Source: Verrucomicrobiaceae bacterium (GTDB lineage Bacteria; Verrucomicrobiota; Verrucomicrobiia; Verrucomicrobiales; Verrucomicrobiaceae). Taken from it: a stretch of 54,120 nucleotides of DNA. The notes below the pieces were generated by a model. The model was not told where the DNA came from and searched no databases. It saw only the letters and a program-made list of their open reading frames with translations. Position numbers and translations under genes: made by a program. Of the stretch, positions 15,694 through 24,348 are shown one piece after another (the stretch's first letter is position 1; the number at the start of each line of letters is the position of its first letter). The stretch spans positions 1 to 54,120 of the forward strand of contig JARXAL010000039.1 of the NCBI GenBank assembly GCA_029865835.1. Reading direction: 5' to 3'.

Positions 15694-17604
15694 CTAAAAG
15701 TTGTAGTTCAAGGCCATCACGAACCGGTTTTGCTCAAACGAGAACTCCGGCACCTCTCCTTCGGTGGTGAAGTGTCGATAGCCAAATGATAGCGACGCTT
15801 TCCGGGAGAGCATGAAACTCAGGTCAGCACTGTAGGAATACTGTTGAAAATCCCGATCCACGTCTGGTTCAGACTCGATACCTCCCGAATCAGTATTCCC
15901 GTAGTGATAACCAATGCCCGCGCGGCACCAAGAATTGATATTATGGCTCAAATAAGCATCAAAACCGTGCTGCGTCAGATCCTCTCCATTCCGTCCACCC
16001 GACACTTCCGCATCCTCGTAATACGCACTCACCGACAACCGACTGCCCCGCCAGGCAATGACACCAATACCATAGTTGATGTAATCCGCAGTGACATAGT
16101 TAGCCACGTTACTCAGAGCCGATTCATGCCCAAAAGAAAGGACTTGGCTCACTCTTGAAGACAACTGGTTGGTCAAGGTCATGTTGAAATAGTAGTCGCT
16201 CAAGTCAGAGGTATCTCCCGTATTGCTCTCAAGTTGCTGTTGTCGTTGACTCGTCAAAGTTTGGGTATTCAAGGCTGCAATCTGAAATTTCTCAGTTGTG
16301 CTTTCAATCGCTTGGGTTTGTTCCTCAAACTCGACCGTTCCTGGAGTCATTTGATTCAGTGCTGCAGTTTGAGCAGCCACTTGGTTGCCCAGGCTCACCT
16401 GCTGTGCAGTCGCTGCCTCCACATCATTTTCAGTTACTGTAACGTCTGGAGGCGAATCAAAATCAAAACTCTGCACCCCTGCACCCACTCTCAGGAAACT
16501 GCTCTTCCCAACGGGCGTCGCAAACACCACCCCCGCATTGGCCAATACACCATCATTGTTGAAGCCCTCAGGATACCGCACCCAACTCATCCCGCCCTCT
16601 ACCCCAAGACTCCAAGTCCCTGATGGACTCCATGTCAAATTGCCCTGCACACTGTCCATGTCTCGATCAAAATCCGAAAACTCTTCTTCGTATGATCTCG
16701 ACGTCGAATGCATGTAGTTAAACGATAGGGAGAGAGCCGAATTGATGTCCCAACGCGCCCCCAAGCCGACGTCATTCTGCATCACCCCAAAAATCTGGTT
16801 CGCGGCCAACGCAAAATCATTCTGAACCGCAGGCCGCGCCGAGAACCGATCGTAAATCACCACAAAAACCGGCCCGATCTTCATATCGAACGCAATGCTG
16901 GACCCTGGCAGCACATTCAAGACAAAGCCATTGTTACCAATTGCAACCTCTGGATGGTTAAAGTAGTGATCGAACCCGAGAGAGGTAGCGAGTGACAGAT
17001 TATTATTCTTCGTCACTTGGTAGTTGGCATTGATGTTGAAAAGGTTCGAACTGATGATGTCGTCCAGAGGTTCAGTCCCTGACCGGGTAACGTTATCGTT
17101 GTACTCGACGCTTCCAAGGAACCCAAAGCCAAGGTTGACCCCTCCCACCTTGATATTCCGCTTGCCACCCATGAAGGGATCCGAAACATACGTTGGTGCA
17201 AAAAAGGTGTTCGGACTCGAGTATTGACTGGAATAATAAGTGTAGTCTCCTACCGCTCTTGCAGCGGTCGCCCCCCCTCCATTCCGATAAACCGACTGAC
17301 CCATTTGACGGGCGGCTTCATTCATTCCAGTGACCGTTTGCGCAGCTCCCATCTCACGCCCTTCAGCTGTGTAGGTGAAAGCTGAATTCTCGCTCTGGTA
17401 ATCGTAAACCGCCTCGCCCGAGCGCACCCCCGAGCCCAATTTTGACTGCGTAGACCGATTCCTCAAATCGTCAAAAAACAGCCCGCTCTGCGATGGCGAT
17501 GCTCCGTATTGTGCATGTGTTATGCCCACCGCACACAAAAAACCGCCCGAGATGCAAAGCATCCTGGCGATTTTTAACAGCGTTTCACCACCCTTAGCAT
17601 TCAT
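15694..17604 (-). CDS. Outer-membrane beta-barrel protein of the polysaccharide locus
   Basis: This 636-residue protein has a signal peptide ending near THAQ (about residue 32) and a long run of amphipathic beta strands with aromatic girdles (for example LSLSFNYMHSTSRSYEE and ASLSFGYRHFTTEGEVPEF). It ends in Phe (MALNYNF), the usual signal for barrel insertion. An Ala/Gln/Thr-rich stretch of about 75 residues (from 'VEAATAQQVSLGNQVAAQ' to 'TSQRQQQLESN') interrupts the strands and is predicted helical. Similar barrels occur beside Wza/Wzc genes in EpsL/PEP-CTERM-type loci. A role as outer-membrane conduit for the polymer is inference from position. Confidence 0.85.
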   Translation of the reverse strand: MNAKGGETLLKIARMLCISGGFLCAVGITHAQYGASPSQSGLFFDDLRNRSTQSKLGSGVRSGEAVYDYQSENSAFTYTAEGREMGAAQTVTGMNEAARQMGQSVYRNGGGATAARAVGDYTYYSSQYSSPNTFFAPTYVSDPFMGGKRNIKVGGVNLGFGFLGSVEYNDNVTRSGTEPLDDIISSNLFNINANYQVTKNNNLSLATSLGFDHYFNHPEVAIGNNGFVLNVLPGSSIAFDMKIGPVFVVIYDRFSARPAVQNDFALAANQIFGVMQNDVGLGARWDINSALSLSFNYMHSTSRSYEEEFSDFDRDMDSVQGNLTWSPSGTWSLGVEGGMSWVRYPEGFNNDGVLANAGVVFATPVGKSSFLRVGAGVQSFDFDSPPDVTVTENDVEAATAQQVSLGNQVAAQTAALNQMTPGTVEFEEQTQAIESTTEKFQIAALNTQTLTSQRQQQLESNTGDTSDLSDYYFNMTLTNQLSSRVSQVLSFGHESALSNVANYVTADYINYGIGVIAWRGSRLSVSAYYEDAEVSGGRNGEDLTQHGFDAYLSHNINSWCRAGIGYHYGNTDSGGIESEPDVDRDFQQYSYSADLSFMLSRKASLSFGYRHFTTEGEVPEFSFEQNRFVMALNYNF

Positions 17605-17720
17605 GCAGTCAATTTAGCTGTGAGTTGGTCCAACCCACATTAATGGTGTCTGGTTTAACCCAAACCGAGTCGATGTGCAAAATAAAAAAGTGACGAAACT
17701 GCCACCGATAGAGGCCTCCT

Positions 17721-18497
17721 TTAACCCTTTCGTGCGTTGAATGCCAAGCAGTCCTGGTAGCTGACAGCCGTTCCCCCAAACAGATCTAGTGCACTGCCAA
17801 TGGTGGCATCCACACGCCCCTTGCTTAGGACTTCAATCCCATGCAAAACCTCCAATCGATGCACCCCACCCGCATAAGTTACGGGAATTGGCGAATTCTG
17901 CCCTAAAAAAACGACGAGCCTCTCATCGATTCCCTCACATTTCCCTTCAACATCGACGGCATGAACCAGAAACTCCGCACATTGCCCTCCAATCTCTCTC
18001 AGATTTTCGGGGCTCAACAGGAGATCGGTCCGCTTTTGCCACCGATCCATGGCGACAACCCAGCCCCCGTCCCCCTCCAGCGCCCGACAACTCAAGTCCA
18101 CCACCAGTCTCTCGGGTCCAACCAACCTAGCCATGGCCTGAAGCCGTTCTGACAAGAATCGACCTTCATGGTCAAACAAGAAGCTAGTCACAATCACATG
18201 ACTCGCTCCAGCGTCTAAATACTCCAAGGCATTCTCCAGTCGAATCCCTCCGCCAATTTGCAACCCGCCAGGATAGGCGGACAAAGCTGATTTCGCAGCC
18301 TGCTGATTCCCCGCTCCCAATTGAATGACATGTCCCCCCCCCAAACCGTCCTGGGCGTAACGTCGCGCAAACCATTCGGCTGAGTGTTCACTGACAAAAT
18401 TCGTCTTCAGCCCTTTTCCATCTCCGCTCAAAGAGGAACCGACGATCTGCTTCACTCGGCCCTCATGCAGGTCGATGCATGGGCGAAAACGTGTCAT
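17721..18497 (-). CDS. hisA: ProFAR isomerase HisA, eukaryotic (HIS6) type
   Basis: HisA isomerises ProFAR to PRFAR, the fourth step of histidine synthesis. The 258-residue protein has catalytic Asp 9 in CIDLHEGRVKQIVG and the second catalytic Asp in 'FLVHAVDVEGKCEGID'. The overall pattern follows the yeast/plant HIS6 branch rather than bacterial HisA: KTNFVSEH, 'HVIQLG', LQIGGGIR, LVVDLSCR, WVVAMDRWQKRTDL, VTYAGGVH and 'IGSALDLFGG' all have near-identical partners in yeast His6 as I remember it. Its start overlaps the map stop (ATGA), so it is the last gene of the ribosomal transcript here. No other his gene is nearby; hisI is 25 kb away. Confidence 0.93.
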   Translation of the reverse strand: MTRFRPCIDLHEGRVKQIVGSSLSGDGKGLKTNFVSEHSAEWFARRYAQDGLGGGHVIQLGAGNQQAAKSALSAYPGGLQIGGGIRLENALEYLDAGASHVIVTSFLFDHEGRFLSERLQAMARLVGPERLVVDLSCRALEGDGGWVVAMDRWQKRTDLLLSPENLREIGGQCAEFLVHAVDVEGKCEGIDERLVVFLGQNSPIPVTYAGGVHRLEVLHGIEVLSKGRVDATIGSALDLFGGTAVSYQDCLAFNARKG

Positions 18498-19324
18498 GGC
18501 TTCAACTCCGAAACCGGCCGGGGATTGAGATTGGCAACGCCCTCGGGAAACATCCTTCCTCTCGCGGTTAGAATTTCAGGCTCGCCTTCAGTCACCAGCA
18601 CAACATGTTCATAGTGCGCCGAAGGCTTCCGATCAGTCGCAATCACCGTCCATCCATCCGCCAAAATGCGTGTTTTCTCAGCCCCAAGATTGATCATGGG
18701 CTCAATGGCCAAAGTCATACCCGCCTTCAACCGTGGCCGCTCCCCCCGCTTCCCATAGTTGGGCACCTGAGGCTCTTCATGAAGCTTGCGCCCCACACCA
18801 TGCCCAACAAAATCCCGAACCACGGTGAACCCATACTGCTTAACGTGATTCTCCACACTCCAACACAAGGTGCCTAGCATCTCTCCATCACGCGCATGGC
18901 TAGCGGCGACCAGCAGTGATTCCTCCGTGGCAGCTAACAACTTGAGCGTCGCTTGGTCGACATTCCCCACCGGAACGGTAAGAGCGTTATCACCTACCCA
19001 ACCATCATAATAGACTCCCACGTCAATCTTCACCACGTCCCCATCTTGAATCACCCGTGGACCTCCAATCCCGTGAACAACCTCCTCATTGATTGAAATG
19101 CAAATCGTACCGGGAAATCCGCGATAGCCCAAAAAGGCGCTCGTACATCCCGATGCCTTAATTGCTGCAGCTGCAGCCCTGTCCACCTCACCCGTCGTGA
19201 TGCCCGCTTGCACCAAACCCGCAGCTTCAAGCAAGACATCCCGGGCTTTCTGGCAGGCCCTCCGGATGCCTTGTTGCTGGGCGCCATGACGAATCGGGAT
19301 TCGATTGCCACTCAATATACCCAT
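18494..19324 (-). CDS. map: Methionine aminopeptidase, type I
   Basis: Map removes the initiator Met from nascent proteins. The 276-residue product has all five metal ligands: Asp 101 (VKIDVG), Asp 112 (GDNA), His 175 (FVGHGVG), Glu 208 (AIEPM) and Glu 239 (HYEH), plus the substrate-binding His 84 (VVHGIG). The type II insertion is absent. Position after secY is common in bacteria, but infA, rpmJ and rpsM do not follow; instead the gene overlaps hisA by four bases. The first residues (MGILSGNRIPIRHG) are slightly longer than in E. coli Map. Confidence 0.96.
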   Translation of the reverse strand: MGILSGNRIPIRHGAQQQGIRRACQKARDVLLEAAGLVQAGITTGEVDRAAAAAIKASGCTSAFLGYRGFPGTICISINEEVVHGIGGPRVIQDGDVVKIDVGVYYDGWVGDNALTVPVGNVDQATLKLLAATEESLLVAASHARDGEMLGTLCWSVENHVKQYGFTVVRDFVGHGVGRKLHEEPQVPNYGKRGERPRLKAGMTLAIEPMINLGAEKTRILADGWTVIATDRKPSAHYEHVVLVTEGEPEILTARGRMFPEGVANLNPRPVSELKP

Positions 19325-19402
19325 ACTTAGTGCTCTAAAAAAGATCCGTTAACACCTTGTCTGAGCCAACATTGGCCCAGCTCCAGCAGGCATGGACATC
19401 AA

Positions 19403-20911
19403 TCAGCCCTTTGTCTTCATCACGAAGTAAGTGATTCCAATCAGTGTCAAAATGGCAATCACCGCCCATAGCAGGACCACGGTTGAAGAACTCGCCACCT
19501 GACCACCCGAAGATTGAATCCGATCAAAACGACCCCGGATCCGCCCTTTGCGAAGGAATCCATCATAGTGGCTTTGCAGCAAATGGGTTTCGATCTGACG
19601 CATCACATCAAGCACGACCCCGACCAAGATAAGCAGGCTGGTGCCACCAAAAAACTGCGCCGCTTGTGGAGAAATGCCGACCCACCGACTGATGATGCCA
19701 GGCATCACATACAGCAGCGTCAGAAAGATCGCCCCCGCAAAGGTCAGTCGACTCATCGTGAAGTCCAAGAAGTCAGCCGTCGGTTTGCCTGGACGAATCC
19801 CAGGAATATAGCCACCACTCTTCTTGAGATCGTCAGAGATTTGTGTCGGTTGGAACATGGTTGCCACCCAAAAGTAGCTGAAGAAGAAAATCAACGCCGC
19901 TGAGATGACATAGTAAACCCACCCGGAACTGAGTGTCATCGCCAGCCGATTCACCCAACTCACGTCAGGGAACAGCGAACTCAGAATCTGCGCTGGAAAA
20001 AGCAGGATGGCCTGGGCAAAGATGATTGGCATCACACCCGAATAGTTCACCTTCAGCGGCAAGTACTGGGTTTGACCTCCATAAACTTTCCGCCCAACCA
20101 CACGTTTCGCATACTGAATCACAATCCTCCGCTGCGCCTGCGTCAGGGCAATAATGCCAGCAATGACAGCGATGAACAAAAACAGCAACAGGACCACCAT
20201 CGCAGCCTTCGTTGGATCGGCCGTGGCACCCCCTACGTAGCTCTGCCAAACCTGCACAAGCGCGCCAGGCAGTGCCGACACAATGTTCACCGAGATCAAA
20301 AGTGAGACCCCGTTGCCAATGCCCCGCTCAGTGATCATCTCTCCCAACCACATCATGAGCATCGTTCCTGCAGTGATGGTAATCACCGTCGTGAAGACAA
20401 ACGCCGGCCCGTATCCGGGCACCAAAGGTCGACCCAACTGATCGATCGTATCTTGAAGACCACCAAGGAATGGGTTTTGTCCCGGGTTATTCAATGACTG
20501 GGCCAACAGATACCCCTGAAACAAACAAAGCACGATAGTGAAGAACCGCGTGTATTGCGTGATCTTCTGCCGCCCACCATCTTCGCGAGCCAGTTTGCCA
20601 AGCGATGGAACGACCGCCGTCAGCAATTGCATCATGATACTCGCACTAATGTAAGGCATGATACCAAGTGCAAAGATAGCGCAGTTCTCCAGGCCACCTC
20701 CGCTAAACACATTCAACAAGGCAGCAACGGCTGCTGCTCCGCTGCTTGCATCGCTTGTGCGGCTATCAATCCATTCCTTGAGGACCGAAGGATCGACACC
20801 GGGCAAAGTGACTTGCGCACCAATTCGCACAATCACGATCATGGCGAGGGTGAAGAGAATGCGCGCACGCAACTCTGGGACTTTAAAACTGTCGCGAAAT
20901 GCTGAAATCAT
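19403..20911 (-). CDS. secY: Protein translocase channel subunit SecY
   Basis: SecY is the pore of the Sec translocon in the inner membrane. The 502-residue protein shows the expected ten hydrophobic helices; the plug-region segment 'LENCAIFALGIMPYISASIM' and the cytoplasmic loop with 'RRIVIQYAKRVVGRKVYGGQ' are typical. It is longer than E. coli SecY (443), with extra sequence after TM1 ('KEWIDSRTSDASSGAAAV') and between TM3 and TM4 ('NNPGQNPFLGGLQDTIDQ'). It follows rplO after 97 bases holding a strong inverted repeat. No Shine-Dalgarno sequence precedes the ATG. Confidence 0.97.
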   Translation of the reverse strand: MISAFRDSFKVPELRARILFTLAMIVIVRIGAQVTLPGVDPSVLKEWIDSRTSDASSGAAAVAALLNVFSGGGLENCAIFALGIMPYISASIMMQLLTAVVPSLGKLAREDGGRQKITQYTRFFTIVLCLFQGYLLAQSLNNPGQNPFLGGLQDTIDQLGRPLVPGYGPAFVFTTVITITAGTMLMMWLGEMITERGIGNGVSLLISVNIVSALPGALVQVWQSYVGGATADPTKAAMVVLLLFLFIAVIAGIIALTQAQRRIVIQYAKRVVGRKVYGGQTQYLPLKVNYSGVMPIIFAQAILLFPAQILSSLFPDVSWVNRLAMTLSSGWVYYVISAALIFFFSYFWVATMFQPTQISDDLKKSGGYIPGIRPGKPTADFLDFTMSRLTFAGAIFLTLLYVMPGIISRWVGISPQAAQFFGGTSLLILVGVVLDVMRQIETHLLQSHYDGFLRKGRIRGRFDRIQSSGGQVASSSTVVLLWAVIAILTLIGITYFVMKTKG

Positions 20912-20930
20912 GGGAGGTGTAAATGAAATC

Positions 20931-20982
20931 GGTGGGCTGGTCCGTCTGTCAACCGAAACGGTTGTCAGGCGAGCAGCCCACC
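20931..20982 (-). promoter_or_regulatory. Long interrupted hairpin between rplO and secY
   Basis: Nested inverted repeats form one 52-base structure: ggtgggctg (20931-20939) pairs with cagcccacc (20974-20982), ctg (20946-20948) with cag (20966-20968), and caaccg (20950-20955) with cggttg (20959-20964) around the loop aaa. Internal loops are 6 and 5 bases and there is one T-T mismatch. It lies 19 bases upstream of the secY ATG. It could be an mRNA processing or attenuation element that separates secY output from ribosomal proteins. Confidence 0.5.
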
Positions 20983-21008
20983 GGAAAGGTTGGTTGGGTG
21001 AAGCCTGT

Positions 21009-21455
21009 TTAAACGGAGGCGACAGTTCCGCCCGCTTTTTCGATCTTCTCGCGAGCCGAACTGCTAACGTGACTGACCTGGACCGTCAGCTTGCGACTGA
21101 TGTCTCCATTGCCCAAAATCTTCACGGCATCACAGGTGCGGTTAACAAGGCCCTTCTCACGAAGTGTTGCCTCGTCGACAACTGCTCCGTCTTCAAAAGC
21201 TTTTTCAAGGCTGCTCAGGTTAACCACCTCAAACTTGGTTTTGAAAGCAGCGTTGCTGAAGCCCTTCTTGGGCAAGCGCCGGAACAAGGGCATTTGACCA
21301 CCCTCAAAGCCTGGCCGAATGCCACTGCCTGAACGCGCCTTTTGGCCCTTGTTGCCTTTGCAGGACGTCTTGCCGTGGCCGGAACTTTCTCCGCAGCCAA
21401 TGCGCTTGCGACGCTTCACAGCTCCGCGGTTGGGTTTCAAATCATGCAGTCTCAT
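21009..21455 (-). CDS. rplO: 50S ribosomal protein L15
   Basis: The 148-residue product has the L15 N-terminal basic segment KRRKRIGCGESSGHGKTS, the 'FEGGQMPLFRRLPKKGF' motif and the C-terminal domain with KILGNGDISRKLTV. It binds 23S rRNA late in 50S assembly. It follows rpsE after 32 bases; the rpmD (L30) gene that normally sits between them is absent. Confidence 0.98.
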   Translation of the reverse strand: MRLHDLKPNRGAVKRRKRIGCGESSGHGKTSCKGNKGQKARSGSGIRPGFEGGQMPLFRRLPKKGFSNAAFKTKFEVVNLSSLEKAFEDGAVVDEATLREKGLVNRTCDAVKILGNGDISRKLTVQVSHVSSSAREKIEKAGGTVASV

Positions 21456-21487
21456 GGTAGGTATCGATCAAAATTAGAGGTTGAAAC

Positions 21488-22018
21488 TTACAGTGCCTTA
21501 CGCTCCTTCACGGTCTTTCCGCGCGCCCGAAGAATCTCATCCGGCATGCGAAGAACACCAAGGGCGGCGAGGGTTGCCTTCACCACGTTGGCGTGATTTG
21601 AAGAACCAAAGGATTTGCCAATCACATCGCGGACGCCGGCCGCCTCAAGCACAGCACGTGCACCACCGCCAGCGATGATTCCAGTCCCTGGAGCTGCTGG
21701 GCGCAAAAGAATTCGACCGCCACCGTGTTCACCGATCACCTCATGAGGAATGGTGCTGCCAAGGATCTTGACGGATTCCATGTTGCGACGGGAAGCCTCG
21801 GAACCCTTGCGGATCGCGTCAGCCACTTCGTTGGCTTTTCCGAATCCACAGCCCACTCGGCCCTGCTGATCGCCGGAAACAACGAGCGCACTGAAACTAA
21901 AGCGGCGTCCACCTTTCACCACTTTGGCGCAACGGTTGATGTGAACCACCTTCTCAATGGTTTCGGGGCCGCTGTTGGAATCGCCATCACGGGCGGAGCT
22001 GTCTTGATATGCTGCCAT
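21488..22018 (-). CDS. rpsE: 30S ribosomal protein S5
   Basis: The 176-residue product has the S5 double-stranded RNA-binding signature '[18 protein letters not shown]' with '[18 protein letters not shown]' and the C-terminal half with [14 protein letters not shown]5 helps decoding accuracy and mRNA unwinding at the entry channel. About 20 polar residues ([17 protein letters not shown]) precede the conserved part. The Gly-rich loop is intact. It follows rplR in the normal spc order. Confidence 0.98.
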   Translation of the reverse strand: MAAYQDSSARDGDSNSGPETIEKVVHINRCAKVVKGGRRFSFSALVVSGDQQGRVGCGFGKANEVADAIRKGSEASRRNMESVKILGSTIPHEVIGEHGGGRILLRPAAPGTGIIAGGGARAVLEAAGVRDVIGKSFGSSNHANVVKATLAALGVLRMPDEILRARGKTVKERKAL

Positions 22019-22042
22019 AAATTCGGTCTGAGGGTTCTGAGA

Positions 22043-22399
22043 TTAAAACTGAAGTCCTTTTTCACGCGCAGCTTCCGCCAACGCTTTGACCTTCCCGTGG
22101 AAGGTGAAACCGCCGCGGTCAAACACGACGCTGTTGATGTTTTTAGCCAGGGCGCGCTCCGCTACGGCAAAACCGACCTTTGTGGCCGTTTCAACGTTGG
22201 AACCGGCCGTGCCGAAGTCCTTTTCCTTACTCGAAGCCGAGCAGAGGGTGCACCCCTTATCATCATCAATAAGCTGGGCATACACATTCTTATTCGAGAA
22301 GAACACTGCAAGGCGAGGACGTGCTGTTGAGCCCCGGAGTTTTTTGCGGATCCGCTTGTGGACCTGCACTCGATTGGTTTTGCGATTTTTAAGAGCCAT
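22043..22399 (-). CDS. rplR: 50S ribosomal protein L18
   Basis: The 118-residue product has the L18 basic N terminus ([14 protein letters not shown]), the strand [20 protein letters not shown] and the C-terminal '[19 protein letters not shown]'. It binds 5S rRNA in the central protuberance with L5. Length matches the bacterial family (about 117-120). The gene lies 19 bases from rplF and 24 from rpsE. Confidence 0.98.
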   Translation of the reverse strand: MALKNRKTNRVQVHKRIRKKLRGSTARPRLAVFFSNKNVYAQLIDDDKGCTLCSASSKEKDFGTAGSNVETATKVGFAVAERALAKNINSVVFDRGGFTFHGKVKALAEAAREKGLQF

Positions 22400-22418
22400 G
22401 TTCGTTTCGTCTCAAAGG

Positions 22419-22958
22419 TTATTTCACACTCTTGCCAGCCTTACGGCGGATCTTCTCACCGGCATACCTGACTCCCTTACCCTTGTAAGGCTCGGGCGGG
22501 TAATATGACCGAATATCGGCAGCCACTTGACCCACCAACTGCTTGTCGATGCCTTCGATGGCGATCTTCGTGTTCTCCGCCACCGTCACCGTGATGCCCG
22601 ACGGGATCGGGTGCAAGCGCGGGTGGGATTGGCCAAGGTTGAGGTCGAGCTGATCGCCCTTCACTGCAGCGCGGAAGCCGACGCCGTGAATCTCAAGATC
22701 CTTCCGGTAACCTTGGCTCACACCTTGAACCATGTTCCCCAGCAGACGCTGAGTGGTGCCATGCATGGCGCGGGTGTGCCGCTCCTCGTTCTCACGAACG
22801 ATGGTCACGTTACCTTGATCTTGGTCAAGTTTGACGCCTTCTGGAAGCTTCCAAGAAAGTTTGCCCTTGGGGCCCTCTACAAGGATGCTCCGATCTTCGG
22901 CCACCTTGATGGTGACTTTATCTGGAATGGAAATGGGTTGTTTGCCGACGCGGGACAT
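22419..22958 (-). CDS. rplF: 50S ribosomal protein L6
   Basis: The 179-residue product has the two-domain L6 layout: MSRVGKQPISIPDKV at the start, GVSQGYRKDLEIHGVGFRA at the junction, and the C-terminal signature 'PPEPYKGKGVRYAGEKI' with the basic tail RRKAGKSVK. It sits near the factor-binding site of the 50S subunit. A Shine-Dalgarno AAGGAGA is at 22967-22973, 8 bases from the ATG. Confidence 0.98.
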   Translation of the reverse strand: MSRVGKQPISIPDKVTIKVAEDRSILVEGPKGKLSWKLPEGVKLDQDQGNVTIVRENEERHTRAMHGTTQRLLGNMVQGVSQGYRKDLEIHGVGFRAAVKGDQLDLNLGQSHPRLHPIPSGITVTVAENTKIAIEGIDKQLVGQVAADIRSYYPPEPYKGKGVRYAGEKIRRKAGKSVK

Positions 22959-22966
22959 GGTTTTGT

Positions 22967-22973
22967 TCTCCTT
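22967..22973 (-). promoter_or_regulatory. rplF: Shine-Dalgarno of rplF
   Basis: AAGGAGA on the - strand, 8 bases before the ATG; one of the few clear ribosome-binding sites in the window. It fixes the L6 start. Confidence 0.7.
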
Positions 22974-23363
22974 TTAATAGACCTGTGCAAGAAGTTCACC
23001 GCCCACCTTGGCCTTGCGTGCCTTGAAACCGGTCATCAGACCGCTGGAGGTGGAAAGAATGGTAATGCCAAGGCCACCAAGGACCCGGGGTATTTCGTCA
23101 ACAGAGACGTACTTGCGCAAACCTGGCTTGCTCACGCGCTGAATGTTCTTCAATACCGGGACACGACCCTGATACTTCAGTTTAACCTTCAGACGGGGAT
23201 GAGCCTCTGAGGTATCCACCTCATAGCCCCAGATGTAACCCTCTTCTTGGAGGATACGGGAAATCTCAGCTTTCATCTTCGAAAAGGGGGCAAATACCTC
23301 CTCCTTACCGGCCATGCAGCCGTTGCGAATGCGGGTGAGAAAATCGGCGATTGGATCAGTCAT
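22974..23363 (-). CDS. rpsH: 30S ribosomal protein S8
   Basis: The 129-residue product begins MTDPIADFLTRIRNG and ends with the family signature STSSGLMTGFKARKAKVGG. S8 binds helix 21 of 16S rRNA and, in E. coli, represses the spc operon by binding its mRNA; whether that holds here is not shown. It follows rplE after 28 bases, so the rpsN (S14) gene normally found between them is missing. Confidence 0.98.
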   Translation of the reverse strand: MTDPIADFLTRIRNGCMAGKEEVFAPFSKMKAEISRILQEEGYIWGYEVDTSEAHPRLKVKLKYQGRVPVLKNIQRVSKPGLRKYVSVDEIPRVLGGLGITILSTSSGLMTGFKARKAKVGGELLAQVY

Positions 23364-23391
23364 ATTCAGTGTCTCAAAAAAGTTTCAATGA

Positions 23392-23985
23392 TCAAGCGGC
23401 CGCCTCAACTGCCTCTGCAGATTCCTGCGCTTTGGGGGTTGTCCGCTGGCGGAAGGGCATGCCAAGCATGGCAAGCAATTCACGGGCGTGGTCGTCATGA
23501 TTGGTTGAAGTCACAAAAGTGATGTCGAACCCGAGTGTCCGCTTCACCTTGTCCAACTCAACTTCAGGGAAGATGCTTTGGTCCGCAATGCCAAGCGTGT
23601 AGTTGCCACGGCCATCAAATGCCTTCGGCGCTACACCCCGAAAGTCACGAATCCGAGGAATCGCGGTCTTAACGAGACGCATCATGAAATCATACATTCT
23701 GCGACCACGAAGGGTCACTTTTACCCCTACAGGCTCACCCTCACGCAGCTTAAAATTGGCGATTGCCTTTTTGGAGAAGGTCACCACGCACTTTTGACCC
23801 GTGATCAAACCAAGTTCGGCTTGCGCATCTTCCACGGCCTGTTTGCGCTCAGCCTGAGATCCAACAGAGCAATTAATGACGATTTTCTCAAGGACCGGCA
23901 CTTGGTGCACATTTGAGAGATTCAGCTTTGTCTTCAGCTGATTGCGGACCTGGGTGGTATAAAGCGTTAACAGTTCGGGTTGCAT
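23392..23985 (-). CDS. rplE: 50S ribosomal protein L5
   Basis: The 197-residue product has the conserved VLEKIVINCSVG near residue 35, 'AIANFKLREGEPVGVKVTL' and the C-terminal block 'DQSIFPEVELDKVKRTLG'. It binds 5S rRNA and the P-site tRNA. I start at the ATG at 23985 (MQPELLTLY); an upstream in-frame codon at 24060 would add a non-conserved 25-residue leader. A tail of about 18 residues rich in Ala and Glu (TTPKAQESAEAVEAAA) extends past the usual family end. Confidence 0.97.
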   Translation of the reverse strand: MQPELLTLYTTQVRNQLKTKLNLSNVHQVPVLEKIVINCSVGSQAERKQAVEDAQAELGLITGQKCVVTFSKKAIANFKLREGEPVGVKVTLRGRRMYDFMMRLVKTAIPRIRDFRGVAPKAFDGRGNYTLGIADQSIFPEVELDKVKRTLGFDITFVTSTNHDDHARELLAMLGMPFRQRTTPKAQESAEAVEAAA

Positions 23986-24069
23986 GATGTTTTGTCGGGG
24001 ATGTGCCGCCTTTCCTTCGAGCGCCTGGCATTTGCCTGACGGATACGGAGGGGGAGGCAATTAATTCAA

Positions 24070-24348
24070 TTACTTCTTCTTCGCAACTTTCTTCTTCGCA
24101 GCAGGTGCTTTTGGTGCGTCGGCGCGTTTGATGTTGGAAATGTGGATGGGACCTTCTTTTTCGATGATTCCACCGTTGGGGTTGGCTTGGGACGGGCGAA
24201 CCGCCTTTTTGATCATTCGGACTCCTTCGACCAAGACGCGGCCCTTGACGGGCTGAACTTCAAGGATCGTTCCTTGGGCACCTTTGTGGGCACCAGCTAC
24301 GACCTCGACGAGATCTCCTTTGCGGACGTGGGTTTTAATGCGGCTCAT
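24070..24348 (-). CDS. rplX: 50S ribosomal protein L24
   Basis: The 92-residue product has the KOW motif [20 protein letters not shown] near the N terminus and the '[14 protein letters not shown]' signature. A Lys/Ala-rich tail (AKKKVAKKK) follows. L24 nucleates 50S assembly. Its ATG overlaps the rplN stop (ATGA), implying coupled translation. Confidence 0.97.
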   Translation of the reverse strand: MSRIKTHVRKGDLVEVVAGAHKGAQGTILEVQPVKGRVLVEGVRMIKKAVRPSQANPNGGIIEKEGPIHISNIKRADAPKAPAAKKKVAKKK

